Of a stretch of DNA of 64,000 bases, positions 47,801 to 60,239 are shown piece by piece. Each line of letters starts with the position of its first letter. Position 1 is the stretch's first letter. The stretch is taken from positions 3,068,202 through 3,132,201 of the forward strand of contig CABFPE010000004.1 of assembly GCA_900660155.1 (NCBI GenBank), written 5' to 3'. Position numbers and translations under genes: made by a program. Source of the DNA: Hofstenia miamia (Eukaryota > Xenacoelomorpha > Acoela > Hofsteniidae). The notes beneath the pieces are model-generated. The model did not search any database. It saw nothing but the letters and a program-made list of their open reading frames with translations, and had not been told where the DNA came from.

Positions 47801-50800
47801 TTTGTAACTAAACATAAAAATTTTGAATTCTTTATCCTGAGAATGACTTTTATTTCAGGGTCCTGGAGCGCTTTCCAAGAGAAATGACTTCAAAGTTGTA
47901 GCAATTTGTAATTTTCCATTCCTACTTAATGTCGCCAGCAAAGCTCGTCTCTTGCATGTGGAGGCCATAGTTCATATGCGAGCAGCCATCGACGCTGCCA
48001 ACTATCGTAACATCAGTGAACTGCTAATTGGTAGTGGTGTGATTGAATCACCGTTTCTCGTTCTATCTGTAAGAAGAGAAAACTTTGTCGCAGACACTTT
48101 TTCGTTTCTTAGTGTATTACCAGCTAGAGAATTGAAAAAACCTCTGAGAGTAAAGTTTGAAGGTGAAGAGGGGTATGTATGACTTTCCAACCGAAATTCT
48201 TTACCAAAATTTACAATTAATTATTTTTAATTAATATATATTTTCTTAGATATTACCAAATATTTAAAACTTTCAAATCTATTCATTGTATACATTCGAT
48301 TTTTCATGACATTTCAATTTTCTTCGTATTTTGCATTATTTAGTAATAGCGATTTAAAATGCAATTAGCTTCGCTTGATTTAGCATGGATGCAGGTGGAG
48401 TACGTAAAGAGTTATTTATGATGATAATGGATGAAATGATGAACGTTAAATATGGAATGTTTAAGCCTACTGAAGCTGGTCAGTACAGATGGTTCACTGG
48501 GGCCATGGTAGAAGAAAATGACAAACAACTTTATTTCTTAGTTGGTCTTATATGCGGACTATCAATATATAATGACACAATTATTGATCTTCGCTTTCCT
48601 GAAGTATTATACAAAAAACTTCTTTCCAAGTAAAGTTTTTTCATTTAAGACATATATCCTCATTTCATGTAACTAATTTGGGTTCTCATTTAAATATAGT
48701 CTTTGCCTTAAACTAACAACTCCTTGATATAATAGGAATTCAAGCTTATAATAGGTCATGCATGGCTGCATTTCATCTTCAATTTTATTAAATGTTGATA
48801 TGATTGTTAGTGAAAAGAATGAAAAATGATTGACTGCTTGCATGAGTTTTGGTTTATATTTATCTAGTAAAATGTAGCTAGTCTTGAATTTGCTGTTTCT
48901 ATTGGTTAATTAAGTTACAGTATTTACTGTTAATCTTTATCTTAAATTTTTGAATTCAGTGTACATGTTACCATAAAAGATTTGAAATGATAACTTCATT
49001 AAATCATAATTGAAGTTTATATTGTAGGATACAAATCACAATCAGTATGATGTAGCAGCAAACGTGAAAGAGCTTGCAATTCAAAAATTTATATTGATTT
49101 TGTTTAAAAATACTGTAATGAATCAGTCCGTGTAGCATCTCCTGCGATTATAGTATGATCAGGCGTCAGAGGTATTTCACAAAAGTGAGTGATGCTGACG
49201 GGGGTTGCATTATTTATGACAACATGAATCAAAATCCATGCAGACATGTGTTCTCAATTGGTTGGCTGATTAATACATAAACTTAATCAATTTAAGAGAC
49301 CGGTGAACAAAAACGTCTGTTATATGTATTGCTACCCTTATACTCATTTTTTTTAAAAACTAGATAGTTGTTTTTTCAATGTTTTCATTTTCAAAATTTA
49401 AGGTACACTTTGCTCTCTAGTATCAATTAATTGTTTAATTTGCCAAGCCGATAAATTACGGTTCGCTTCAAAGTTTGAAGCTTGTAAATGTCCTTTACTC
49501 ATTGATTGTCAGGAAAATACTAATATCTATTATTCTTATTCGCAGACATAATTTCAGAATTGGAACTCGCAATGCTAATGTGTATTTTTGAAAGTTTCTT
49601 TTACAGAAATGAATGTTCTTATCTTCTAGTTTAGTTGAATAAATTGTCCTTTGTTTCCACTACACGATTTACATTAACATTAATATCAATTTATCAAGAA
49701 ATATTTTAAATTTGAAAATAAATTTGATACATACTTTTAATTAAAACAAAAATGAGTCATTGTGTTTTTAAATCTATTGAGATATCATTTGCAATTTAAT
49801 AACTCTTTTAAATGCAGTGTTTCAACTTGTAGGGTTTAGGATTGTTGATCTTGAAGATCTGGCTGATATGGATCCTACTATGTACAAAGGATTGAAACAT
49901 CTCTTGGAATATAATGAACCCGATATTGAGGAAGTGTTTGATTTGAATTTTGAAGTAAATCGTGAGATTTTCGGGGAAACTATTGTTTATCCATTGGTTC
50001 CTAATGGTGCTTCTATCCAAGTTACTAATGATAATAAGGTAGTTTTTGAAACAGTTTGCTAAATTTTCCATTATTCTTGATTGTAGCATTATTGGGAATA
50101 TATCGATATTGCAATTAGTTTTTACATATTTACAAATTATATTATATAAAATACATCTGTACAAAATATCTTTCATTCTTATAAATGTTGATTTTTATTA
50201 TTTGAATATTTAAGACACATGCATATTCATTCATTGATTTTGCACATTAATATCATAAATTTTTTCATATTTGCATATGATTGTTTTTCTTTAACTACTT
50301 CTCATTTGTTTGCTATTGTAGAGGTATTTTTGCTCTTTGATCTAACCTAGCTTGATGAAAGTTCAGATGATAAATTTATCGTCCGCTTTTGTGTTTTATG
50401 AATTATCATTGTGAATATATGAATTTATGATATTTTTAGAGAACAGATTTAAAGATCTAATCACACTAATAGAAATTAAAAGTTTTTGTATTCGCTTATA
50501 ATAGCGCAGTTTATGTTAGCGTTCTTCTAATCTATAGACTGAATTTCATTGTATTTTAGAGTATTTATGTGAACACCTATGTTGACTACATTCTAAACAA
50601 ACAGGTTGAAGAGCAATATTCCTCATTTGCCAAAGGGTTTATGCGAGTCTGTGGTGAAAGCAGTGTTCTCAACTTCTTCCAGCCTGCTGAATTGATGGAA
50701 CTTGTTGCTGGAAATCCTCATTGCGATTTGTATGAGCTACGAGAACACACCAAATATCAGGTACCCTTATCTGTGAAATTGGATTTAAAAATCGTGAGGT

Positions 50801-51349
50801 ACTGTAACTTTAGTTTTTTCATCTATAGTGATAGTGAGTTTAGTCATATAATTTTTGTGCTTTTTGATGCCATTTAGAATTTTTATTTATTTTTGTGTTA
50901 ATTTTTAAATCGTTTAAACAATTTGTATAATTCAATTGTCAATTTAGGATTGAAACTTAATTGTTAATAGTTTTGACATTTTAATACAACTATTTTAACT
51001 TAATATTTTTAATATTCCATATTTCTATCATGTGTAATTTTGAAATATTTAGGGTTATTATAATAGCACTCATCCTACCATTAATTATTTTTGGCAAGTA
51101 CTCCTTGAACTAAATGAAAGAGACAAAACCCGTTTTATGATGTTTTTGACTGGTTCTCCACGTGTTCCTGTCCAAGGAATGCAGTCTCTCAATTTCGTAA
51201 TCCAGCCAATGGGAACAGACGAACATCATATTCCAGTGGCGCATACCTGCTTCAACATTCTTGATCTTCCAAGTTATTCGTCACCAGAAATTCTCCGCAG
51301 CAAATTAATGATTGCACTTGACAACTATCATGGGTTTTCATTAGTGTAG
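41866..51349 (+). CDS. HERC3/4-like E3 ubiquitin ligase, complete, 14 exons
   Basis: Exons: 41866-42120, 42238-42405, 42456-42597, 43569-43807, 44081-44329, 45221-45422, 45735-45907, 46816-47001, 47218-47463, 47859-48172, 48384-48629, 49840-50038, 50560-50760, 51053-51349. All phases agree and give 1038 aa, close to human HERC3/HERC4 (about 1050). Residues 1 to about 375 form seven RCC1 blades (CGDAHTIAI, YSWGDNEFGQLGVG, FSWGHGQYGQLGIG, GLGSSGQLGHDSTSNEARP, CGRRHTLVV); blade 2 lacks the usual GQLG. The middle is the HERC linker. The HECT domain covers about the last 350 residues (DAGGVRKELFMMIMDEMM, CGLSIYNDTIIDLRFP, LTGSPRVPVQGM). The catalytic cysteine is in HTCFNILDLP at residue 1006, and the end GFSLV is typical. 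The protein would take ubiquitin from an E2 and pass it to substrates, probably in the cytosol. The start is the first ATG after two acceptor-like AGs. The donors of exons 1 and 6 (GTTTCT, GTTTAG) and the exon 12 acceptor were chosen by phase. Confidence 0.92.
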
Positions 51350-52401
51350 TCCATTTCCTTCTCTGGCAGATATCAGGAAAATATCTAGCTTTACAAAGTG
51401 TTCTGCATTTAAAATTAAGGATTTGCAATCATGCAGGGCTGTAATATTTTATTCAATTGCAAAGTTGTAACAAATGTCATTTTTACCATTTTGGAATTTT
51501 TTATTTGAATTTGACATAGTAAATTGTTATTTATAGGTAATACTTGGATTTAGTATACTTGAATTTAATTGACATTGCTGCAATCTCCTTTGCTCTTTCT
51601 AATATTATTAAGGTCTTCAATTAATTATACTTTCATTGTGCCATATCTTCAGTATTCATTTATCAGAATTTGCATTTTAGGTTTTTAATTTAGTCTATGT
51701 ATATTGCAAAATGTTGTATAGCAAACGTACTTATTATACATATATAATTCAAACTACCCAAAGATTTGCACGAGTTCAAAAATAGTCTGTTGTTGTAATC
51801 CAATAAGATGCAAAGCTTATGGTCTCAAAAGCATATATTGCAATTTTTTTATAAAAAGCAATAATAGAAATTTCGAAAAGCAATTATAATATATCAAACT
51901 GCTAAGGCACTGTTATTGCTAGCAACAAAAATATATATTAAAAAATTTAAAGCCCAACCCGCGCTAATGTCCTAACTTCATTAAAAAACAGTATGCATTC
52001 AACTATCAAATGCCAATGTTTTGAAAGATTACTGAATGTATATTTGCTTTTATAAATGAAGATGCTAACACTCTAAAAGTTTTTTAACGTTTTAAAATTT
52101 ACAAAGCCTTAAGAATTGACGAAGTTTATATTGCAAAAAATTTGGTAACGGGATTTAAATAAATGAACGGGGTCGCCGGATCACTGGGCACAAATGTTCC
52201 CCGAGTTCAACTCTGCTAAAAACCTTTAGACGTTTTTTACAACCGTACTTTTTCCTCACAAACTTTCACCATAACAGAAAAGACTTATTCATAGATGTAT
52301 CCTAGCATTCATTTATTAATACACTTGGCGGAAATTGTTGGAGAATATAATTAAAATGGTTTGTGACTAGATAACTTCAAAATATATTGTTTGGGGTAAA
52401 T
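51350..52401. other. HERC 3' UTR and intergenic DNA
   Basis: No coding remains. I saw no canonical AATAAA in the first few hundred bases after the HERC stop, so the polyadenylation site is not placed. A GC-richer patch at about 52165-52215 is unexplained. Confidence 0.4.
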
Positions 52402-53125
52402 TTATTACTTCTCCAATAAGCAAAATATTCGAAAAATTATTACATAATCAAATAACTGAACCTTTAAATAAGTATAATTCATTATCAAACACGCAATTTG
52501 GATTTCGCAAAAATTTCTCAACAACTGATGCACTATTAAATGCTACTGAAACTTGGAGAGCATCACTTGATTCTAATAAATTTGTAGGTATAGCTTGTTT
52601 AGATCTTTCAAAAGCCTTTGATTCGATTAATCACAACATACTAATTGAAAAACTATTTTACATAGGATTTTTTCATAATAGTAAGCAATTGGTAGCTAGG
52701 TACGTCAATCAAAGATTCCAAAGAGTTATATTAAATGATGTTTTCAGAATGGTTACCGATTTGCAATGGGGTGCCACAAGGTACGATTCTAGGCCCTCTT
52801 CTTTTTAGCATTTATGTAAATGACATGCATTCTATAACGAATTGCAATTTAATCCAATATGCCGATGACACTTGCATTTTCAACGAAATCTATAGAATTG
52901 AATTGTAACAAATTGTCAAAATACTTTTGTATGCACAAGTTGAATATTAATGAAGCTAAAACAGAATTTTGTATTATGCAACCGAATAAAAGCAATTTTG
53001 ATGTTTCTGCAGTGACTTTAAATGTAAATAATATTAATGTTCCATTAAAAGACAATGCCTACTTAGCGACAATAATACACTACATTCATTTCAAGATTTT
53101 GTATGAAGTGCACACATACACATTT

Positions 53126-53165
<40 letters not shown>

Positions 53166-54037
53166 GTAAATAGCTTTTTGTAGTTTATAGTTTTTGTACC
53201 TTTTTCGTGTAGCAACAAATTGCTTTAAATCTTGTGGCAACTTTCAAGTACCTAGGAGTAACTATTGACTCAAAGCTAAAATTCAACTCTCACATCAAGT
53301 AAATAGTTAGAAATTAGCTATAGGTATAAAAAGTATGACACTAGTAGTTATGCAATTACCACCTTGTGCGATAATTCAATCCTTCCATGCGTTCATCATG
53401 AGTCACCTTAATTACGCAAACATTTTATTTACTGACCTAAGTGACGTGCTTTATAAAAAAACTGGATATTCAATTATGATGGGCATTAAATATCAACGAA
53501 AAACTCATCGAAAACCAAACACTACATTTCTAGGTCAATCCTTTTTCCAAAAAAACTGGTTATATTGAATACCCTTCTGAAATCCTTCAAGCTAATCAGA
53601 AACCTATCACCTTATAATACGATTAAAATACCGGGATTTACTCATAAACAGAATTCAAGATCAAAGCTTTTTACGTGTTAAGTATGACAAAAACGTTTTA
53701 CAGAAATCCTTCATTAATGTCGCCATTCGAACCTGGAATTCACTACCTCAAGAAATTAAAAATTTTGAAAAAATTTTTAAAAAGCATTTAAAAATCTTCC
53801 TTAACCAAAAATATATTCCTGGAAAATCATGGCTAGGATACAAATTTTATAACAATGACTATACTAAAACTCATTATTAAAATAGTACTATAGAAATTTA
53901 TCCATAGCCTGCAAGATTTCTTTTGTAATATATGTGAATTGTATACATGTTTTTGTAAATTGAATGACGCTATTAAGATAAATTATCAGTTATTTAATTG
54001 TTAACATTTATCTGAATAAAGATTATCTTATCTTAAT
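52402..54037 (+). mobile_element. LINE family D, 5'-truncated, with 3' tail
   Basis: It starts abruptly inside the RT (TSPISKIFEKLLHNQI). It continues FGFRKNFSTTDALL, CLDLSKAFDSINHNILIEKL, GVPQGTILGPLLFSIYVNDM and the catalytic QYADDT, then LNCNKLSKYFCMHKLNINEA. A (TA)n tract at 53126-53160 interrupts the connection region. The C-terminal part follows (SHLNYANILFTD, later SFINVAIRTWNSLPQEIKNF) in altered frames. The 3' end is TCTGAATAAAGATTATCTTA with ATCTT repeats, a normal LINE tail. At least three frame changes; the endonuclease is absent. Confidence 0.8.
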
Positions 54038-54064
54038 ATGTATTTTAGATCCTAACCATTAAAA

Positions 54065-54240
54065 GTAGTGAATATAAGGATTTGTTTTAGGTTCTAAAAA
54101 TGTTTTAATTCTGGCAATTTATAAACATTGGTTAAAGATGCTTTGGAAAAATTATGGCCGCCTTATAATGATATGGCCATGTCTCAACCCAAATGATTAT
54201 TATTTGTGACAGGAGTTCATTGGGAGAAACAAAGAGTGAG
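54065..54240 (+). mobile_element. Small Tc1-like transposase fragment
   Basis: One frame reads WPCLNPNDYYL, a stop, then QEFIGRNKE, resembling the WPxxSPDLNPIENLW block near the third catalytic residue of Tc1 transposases. It is about 60 codons at most and has no ends. Confidence 0.3.
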
Positions 54241-54299
54241 GTGTTTTATTTTTAATCGCAGTAATTAAATTTCAAACGATATTAAAAGTAATAACGCAT

Positions 54300-54680
54300 C
54301 AATAAATTATATAAAAGAAAATGTGAGATTTGTTTATGCAACGCGAAAACAGTCAAAACCTAGAATTAAAATCAATGCCAAATATATCCGATTAGTCCAA
54401 TGTTATCTATAAAATCAATTGCATCTGTGGTGAGGACTATTTTGGATATAGTAGCAGACAACTAAACAGAAGAATATAAGAACACGAAACTAAGCAACAA
54501 TATCAGAACACCTAGGAAAATGTGGAATAAATTATGACACCAAAAATTTTAAGAGCTAACATTCCCAACAAATTTTTAAAAGTAATCGAAAGTATGTACA
54601 TAAGATCAATGCAGCCCAGTCTTGACACCAAAGATGATTACATATATCAGCATAAATTGCCTCTAATCAACATTTAATTG
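54300..54680 (+). mobile_element. Penelope-like element fragment (GIY-YIG endonuclease)
   Basis: The frame reads VYKINCICGEDYFGYSSRQL, then NRRI and EHETKQQ, and ends FLKVIESMYIRSMQPSLDTK. This follows the GIY-YIG domain of Penelope-like retroelements: Cys-rich start, the CGxxYIGxTxRxLxxRxxEH core, and an ExxYIRxxxPSLN end. It has a few stops. The reverse-transcriptase part was not recognised upstream. Confidence 0.6.
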
Positions 54681-54689
54681 CATAATAAT

Positions 54690-55400
54690 ATCTTTTAATT
54701 AAATAGTTCATATTTAGAGGGAATTTTTTGAAAATTGATGATGCTAAAGTTGAGCGAAATCTATCTCTTAGTCTAATGTTTTTATTAAAATTTCTAATGA
54801 TCCTTAACAACAAGATTATGTTGTTCTTTCTTCCTCAAGAGTTAATTACTTACAATATTATTACTTCTTTAAGTTCTTAATTAAAATTCCACCTTGTCTG
54901 AAGCTAAACTAACTATCAAAAAATTATCCACGCGTTAAATTTAATAAAATACAAGGCAACCCTATATTAACACTACTACTTATAACTGAAATGCAGTGCT
55001 AAGCCAATGAAATTCCTACACAAATTTAAAAAATAAGAAAAAGCTGGAGTAATTATTTACTCAACCAAAAGTTTATATCGGGAAGATCTCGGAGTTGATT
55101 TAAGTCTTATAACAGCGACTATACAATATCATTTAATTTGCATACGCTCGATTAATCAAGGGATTTCAAAACATTGATTAATAGTGCGATTAATGTGTTA
55201 ATATAAAATTAATAAATTAGATTTTTGCGACACATTTCCCTCCTACAATTAAAGCATTAATGAGAATATAATGTTAATGGAGATTCTAATATTAACTTAA
55301 CTATTCAGCATTTCACTTTAAAATTACTATTTAATAATTAACAATTTTTTTTTCCATCTCAAAACTGTTTCATATGAAAGACAGAAAATGTTTATATTGA
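54690..55400. other. AT-rich, nothing recognised
   Basis: No exon or element end recognised. Confidence 0.35.
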
Positions 55401-56070
55401 AAGTTGCTTTGTGCAATGTAAAATACTGTTTACAACTCTAAATAGTTGCAAAAAAACAATACAAATAAGACAGACACAAAAAAATTAATATTTACAAGAA
55501 AATTGCAATTAATATCATGGGTTATAGCGAATTTAGATGTGGTCTATTGAATAAGCACTATTATAAAATTTAAAACTTCGCCATTTGTATTCAAGCCTTT
55601 CATTTATTTAACTACAGAGAATTATTTTCTAATTTAGTTTTTAAGTACTTTAATTTATTAATTATTTTAATAGGTCTAGAATAAACTACTCCATATATTT
55701 ATTGAGAAAAGAATTTTTTCAGTCTTTTCTTGCTATATTTGAAAGGCTTAATTTTTTAGTTCTATGAATACGTCTAAGCAATATTTTAGAGGATAGAAAA
55801 TTGAATTTGTAGCATGGAATGATATTAAATATTTTATAGAAAGCAGCCATATTTTTTTATAATAATGCAATGTGGATTTAAAAAAGTTTTTGTTAATATT
55901 GATTCAGCATTCCTGTTTTATAAATAATTAACTGCTATTTTTGTAAGCCATTATATTTGCACATTTAATTTATTTAAAAGTTGTTGATTTAATTAGGTAT
56001 GAAGCATGCTTGCATAATTAAGTAAGCTTAACAATTTTCTTATTACTTTCAATATTTCGCTAATAAATAA
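55400..56070 (-). mobile_element. LINE family A 3' fragment
   Basis: The minus strand matches the C-terminal region and 3' UTR of family A. LLNYASMLHT stands for SHFNYANVLYT, followed by NMAAFYKIFNIIPCYKFNF. The end mark GGTTATAGCG is at 55520-55529 (reverse), with about 100 bases of UTR beyond. It stands head to head with the plus-strand copy that starts at 56085. Confidence 0.6.
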
Positions 56071-56084
56071 AACAATTCTTTCTA

Positions 56085-57905
56085 GAATCGTTGCTAATAG
56101 CCAAACACTCATTGAATATTTCATGATATTAGAAAACGCTTCGTACTATAACCATTTCTGTTTTGACTTTCCATGCTCAGATCTCTGTCTTATAGTTAAT
56201 TATTCGAATATTCTAAAAGTGGATAAACCCACTAAATTTTGGAAAAGAAAACGAGAAAAATCAAAAAAATGTTTCTAAAAACTTCGACAGCATTTAAAAA
56301 TCGAAAACTGGAATTCCACAGATTCATCATTAACACTTAAGGAAGCGCTATCAAATTTTACAAAAACTTTACTTTTCTATTTGGATATATATTACCCATA
56401 AAAATATGTTATCATTCGAATATTCACAAAAACCAGAAATGTTTTAAAATCATGGATTGATTCAAAATGCATTGATTTAATCGAACAAAAAAACAGAAGT
56501 AGAAAAACTACATCAATTTTCAAACTAAGGAAAATCATAATGTCTATAAAACTGCACGAAATTTATGCAATGTTGCTATAAGGAAAGCATGTAATAATTA
56601 TTCTCGTTCAGAATATCAAAATCTTTTATCCCAAAAAATAAATGGAAATTTATTAACAATTTATTGAATAGAAAAAACATGAAAACTGGAATAGAAAAAA
56701 TATAATATGCAGATAAATCCATTATAAATAAAAAAAATCTGCAATGCTTTCAATGAAGTTTTTCCAAATTTAGGAAAATACAATGGTATGAATGTACTTT
56801 TTTCTTTAATGAAACTAAGTCAACTCCACCCTTTTTCGTCTTTCATTTTTCAACTAAATATGAAATAATAATAACTCGCTGCTAAAATGCACAGCTGACT
56901 TAATAGCTTAATCGATATGTTACATCTTAAATGAATGTATAAGGTATTCCTTTTTTCCAGAAGAATTAAAATTGGCAAATTAAACGCCGCTATTTAAAAA
57001 AGACGATTCCAAAGAATACTTAAATTATAGACCCATTTCAATCACTTCTCCAATCGGCAAAGTATTAGAACTAATTATTTTTAATTAAATTAATGAGCAT
57101 CTTTGCAAACATGATCTTTACTCCAAAGCACAACAGGGTTTTCTTAAAGGTATTTCTACGAGCGACACTTTGAGATAAGCTATTGAAAAATAGGAGAAAA
57201 ACAATAGATGATACTGAATACTCAGCAGTAGCATGCTTAAAACTTTCGAAAGCATTTGATTCGATTGATCATAGTATGTTTCTACAAAATTTAAACATCT
57301 AGGTTTTTCTAATGCCAGTGTAGGTCTCATATCTAGTTATTTGTATAATCATATGCAACGAGTAAAGCTTAATGAATCTTTTTCAGAGTGGGTTTGTAAG
57401 AAATTGAGTCTCACAGGGAATTATTTTGGGTCTCTTACTATTTAACTGTCCTAAGGACTTTCTTCAAAATAATAAATAATACTTTTCCATATAACAAAAT
57501 TGACATTCTTCCAGCAAAAATAATTACTAAACAAAACAAAAGAAAGCATTTAATTGAACCAATTCTATAAATATATGGAATGAATTACCAAAATATATCA
57601 AACAAATAAATAGATTAAAAAACTTGAAGATTGACATTAATGAATACTTTTACACCTTTAATATAAAAAGACTAAAATAGCGAGTTTATAAATTTTGCAA
57701 TCCTGACTACTCTATTAATAGAAACTAACATCGCCATAACCCAAGGTTATTATTATTATTATTTGTTTTGTTTTATTATATTTTGTTTGCCTTTCTTTTC
57801 TTGACACTTTCAGAATTGTTATCAGTATTCTTTATTGTTCAAACAATTTCCGAATATAGATATTTCTTCTTCTTCTTCTTTTTCTTCTTATTCTTCTTCT
57901 TCTTC
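56085..57905 (+). mobile_element. LINE family A copy with internal deletion
   Basis: It starts inside the endonuclease (NSQTLIEYFMILENASYYNH, then FCFDFPCSDLCLI) and continues through the linker and RT start (about 57000-57430, ending in a decayed VKLNESFSEWVCKK). Near 57450 it jumps to the C-terminal part (FFKIINNTFPYNKIDILPAK), so roughly 600 bases of RT including YADD are deleted. The 3' end has CGCCATAACCCAAGG at 57732-57746, then the UTR shared with 23022-23150, then (TTC)n at 57866-57905. It has many stops and several frameshifts. Confidence 0.7.
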
Positions 57906-57907
57906 TA

Positions 57908-58375
57908 ATTAAAGTGACTTAATATTAATGTATGAATTAATTGATGTGTACTATGTTTGAAGGCTGTTGAGATTTATTGCTATGAGAGTTAGTTGAAATA
58001 ACCATTTTCTTAATAACATTATTTATTTGTTTTGCAAAATTAAGTTGAGAATAAAAAATTCTACCTAAATATTTAAATGAATTAACTTGTTCTAAGTGTT
58101 TCATTAAATTTCAATTATACTGAGAAATATTTATGCAATTATGGTTAGATTTAGGTCAACTTTAACAAAATTACGTTTTATAGGGGTTTATTTTTAGTCT
58201 TAGTGTAGCAAAATATTGTGCAAGAGAAATTTTATAGCAATTTCAGGCGAATTATGTGAACTAAATAACATATTATCATCAACATATTGTATGACATTAC
58301 ATGTGGACTGATTTCTCAAATCCCTTACATATATATTGAATAGCAAATGTCCCAAAATTGTTACTTTTTAATAAA
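57908..58375 (-). mobile_element. LINE family A RT fragment, opposite strand
   Basis: The minus strand aligns with 21030-21490 of the family A element over the YADD region (QYVDDNMLFSS in place of QYADDTILFHS) and the following connection. It abuts the (TTC)n tail of the plus-strand copy. It is 3'-truncated and broken. Confidence 0.6.
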
Positions 58376-58379
58376 ATTT

Positions 58380-60182
58380 TAGCCAGAGAAAACTTAACAA
58401 ATTGAATTACAAAAGATAAGCGTTTAGCAGAAATATTTCCAAATCTATTGATTACTTCATGAATAGCGGGAGTGTCAGTTAAAAGTATTTGTAGCATCAA
58501 CAAAGATTCAAGTTGCTCTTCTCCCACTGTACTGTGAATGTAAGCGATGGCTCTAAATTAGAAAAATATTTTTCTACTTTGCCAGTTGTAATGGGAAATG
58601 TTTCTAATAGCTGCAAAATTGCTGAAAGGTTGGGAAATGAAGTTCTACAGTGATTTAAGGCTTTTAGAGCAGAGGTTTGACGATCACCTATTGACACCTT
58701 TATCCAATTTTTGTACCATAGCTCGGTTTCACTGTTCACACTCTAATGCTAAAGCTTGATCTTGTAGCAAATGTGGGTACATTTCAACAACTTCGTTTCC
58801 TCTTCCCATACAAAGTCATTTTTTTCTGATAAAGAAACAGGAACGAATCCGTAAAAATTTGCTGCATTTCTCGGATGAGAACCAAATCATAGTTCTATGT
58901 CATTGACAACAGCATATATTGTAGGATAATACATTTATATTCTGTAGTAGGCTTACAGAGTTTATTCACTTCCTCCATTTGTGGCACCATATATCAATCT
59001 TTTTGGAATTGTCCTTTTTTCTAAAACAGTATCCAAAGTCTTAGAAATTTGTAAAGCTTCTCAGCTGATCTCATCTCTCTTATACAGTCAGTTATATTTT
59101 GAATACTTCTCATAACTTCTAGCTCCATTTTGAATTTGTCTTGCGATAAGTAACACAATCCCACATACAAAATCCAGAACTATGATTTCTACAACAAATT
59201 CGGACTATTCAATTGAGTTAATTAATGAAAAGCAGTGTTTCTTGAATCTGTTGCTTAAAATTCAGTCTGCACAACATTTCAAGAGATTTTGGAAACACAC
59301 AATGAAAATGGCAGTGTGGCGTTCAAAAGCCGTGTTATGTAAAGTGATACGAGTTGTTTATGGAGATATGAGAACCAGCTTCCTCATTTATGTATGATTT
59401 CAGAAGTTCTGTCCTTTTTGCTGCAATGATAATGATATTTTCATTTAATGAAAAAGTTTCATCATCTTGTACATTAATCTCTCAACAATAACACTACTTT
59501 CAGCTTCTAAGAGACAAGATCACCTAGGATTCTCTTGGCTTTGAATAGTTCATTAGAATTTGCAGCAGATTGTGTTGAAGGGCATCCCAACTTCACAACG
59601 TACTATTTACAGTTCAAATTGCTTGTCAGAATATTTGCTCTTTCATCATCAATAAAATAAAGACGATAAAAAATGACAAGCAGAAAGCAAAAAGTTTTCT
59701 TTAAATCATTTCTACTAAAAACGAGGAAGAAACACATATCTCCTTACCACACATTTTTAATGCGTTTTGGATGAAAAACAAACAATTATTTCCTGTGTAG
59801 TAGAGACACAATGCATCTAAAAAAACATAGTTCGACATTTTTTTAGTAAAATCGCCTGTATAGCCCACTACTATTTTAATGCAAAACATTTTGTTAAATT
59901 GAATTTTGCAGGCAAGGCGGCAAATTTAATATGCTCAGTAATGTAATGACAGAGATTTAAAAAATATATTTAAAATGAAAACGGAACCACTTATTCAATC
60001 TCATGGTAGTAGAATGAAAATTGTACAATATTTTTTTAGTCACAAAGAAGGGTTGTGCACCCTTGAGATAGCAGGTAATTAGTAATTTAAAATGATTTTT
60101 ACCTATTATAAACGTTAATAGAAAAATTCCATGGTGATGGAGTATCCTAGTATCCCCATGATCCCCCTCTGGCTACGCCATT
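58380..60182 (-). mobile_element. hAT-type transposase relic (hATC dimerisation domain)
   Basis: The C-terminal part is clear on the minus strand. ILQLLETFPITTGKVEKYFS at about 58620-58565, then (frame change) MGEEQLESLLMLQI and EVINRFGNISAKRLSF, match the hAT C-terminal domain (LLxLPVTTxxAERSFS, TMGEERLxxLxLL, VIxxF...RRL) of the ZMYM1-like branch. Upstream sequence to about 60180 is degraded. At 60166-60183 the strand reads CAATGGCGTAGCCAGAGG, a common hAT terminus, so the 5' end may be near 60182. The matching 3' terminus was not found. Confidence 0.6.
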
Positions 60183-60239
60183 GTGGTCAACCTCCCAAAA
60201 CATCCAGCACTGACAAGTTAGTGTTGATATGGTTGCCCT

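Noticed and set aside
59182-59397. Plus-strand frame of 71 codons
   Set aside because: It lies opposite the decayed hAT transposase and is its antisense shadow.
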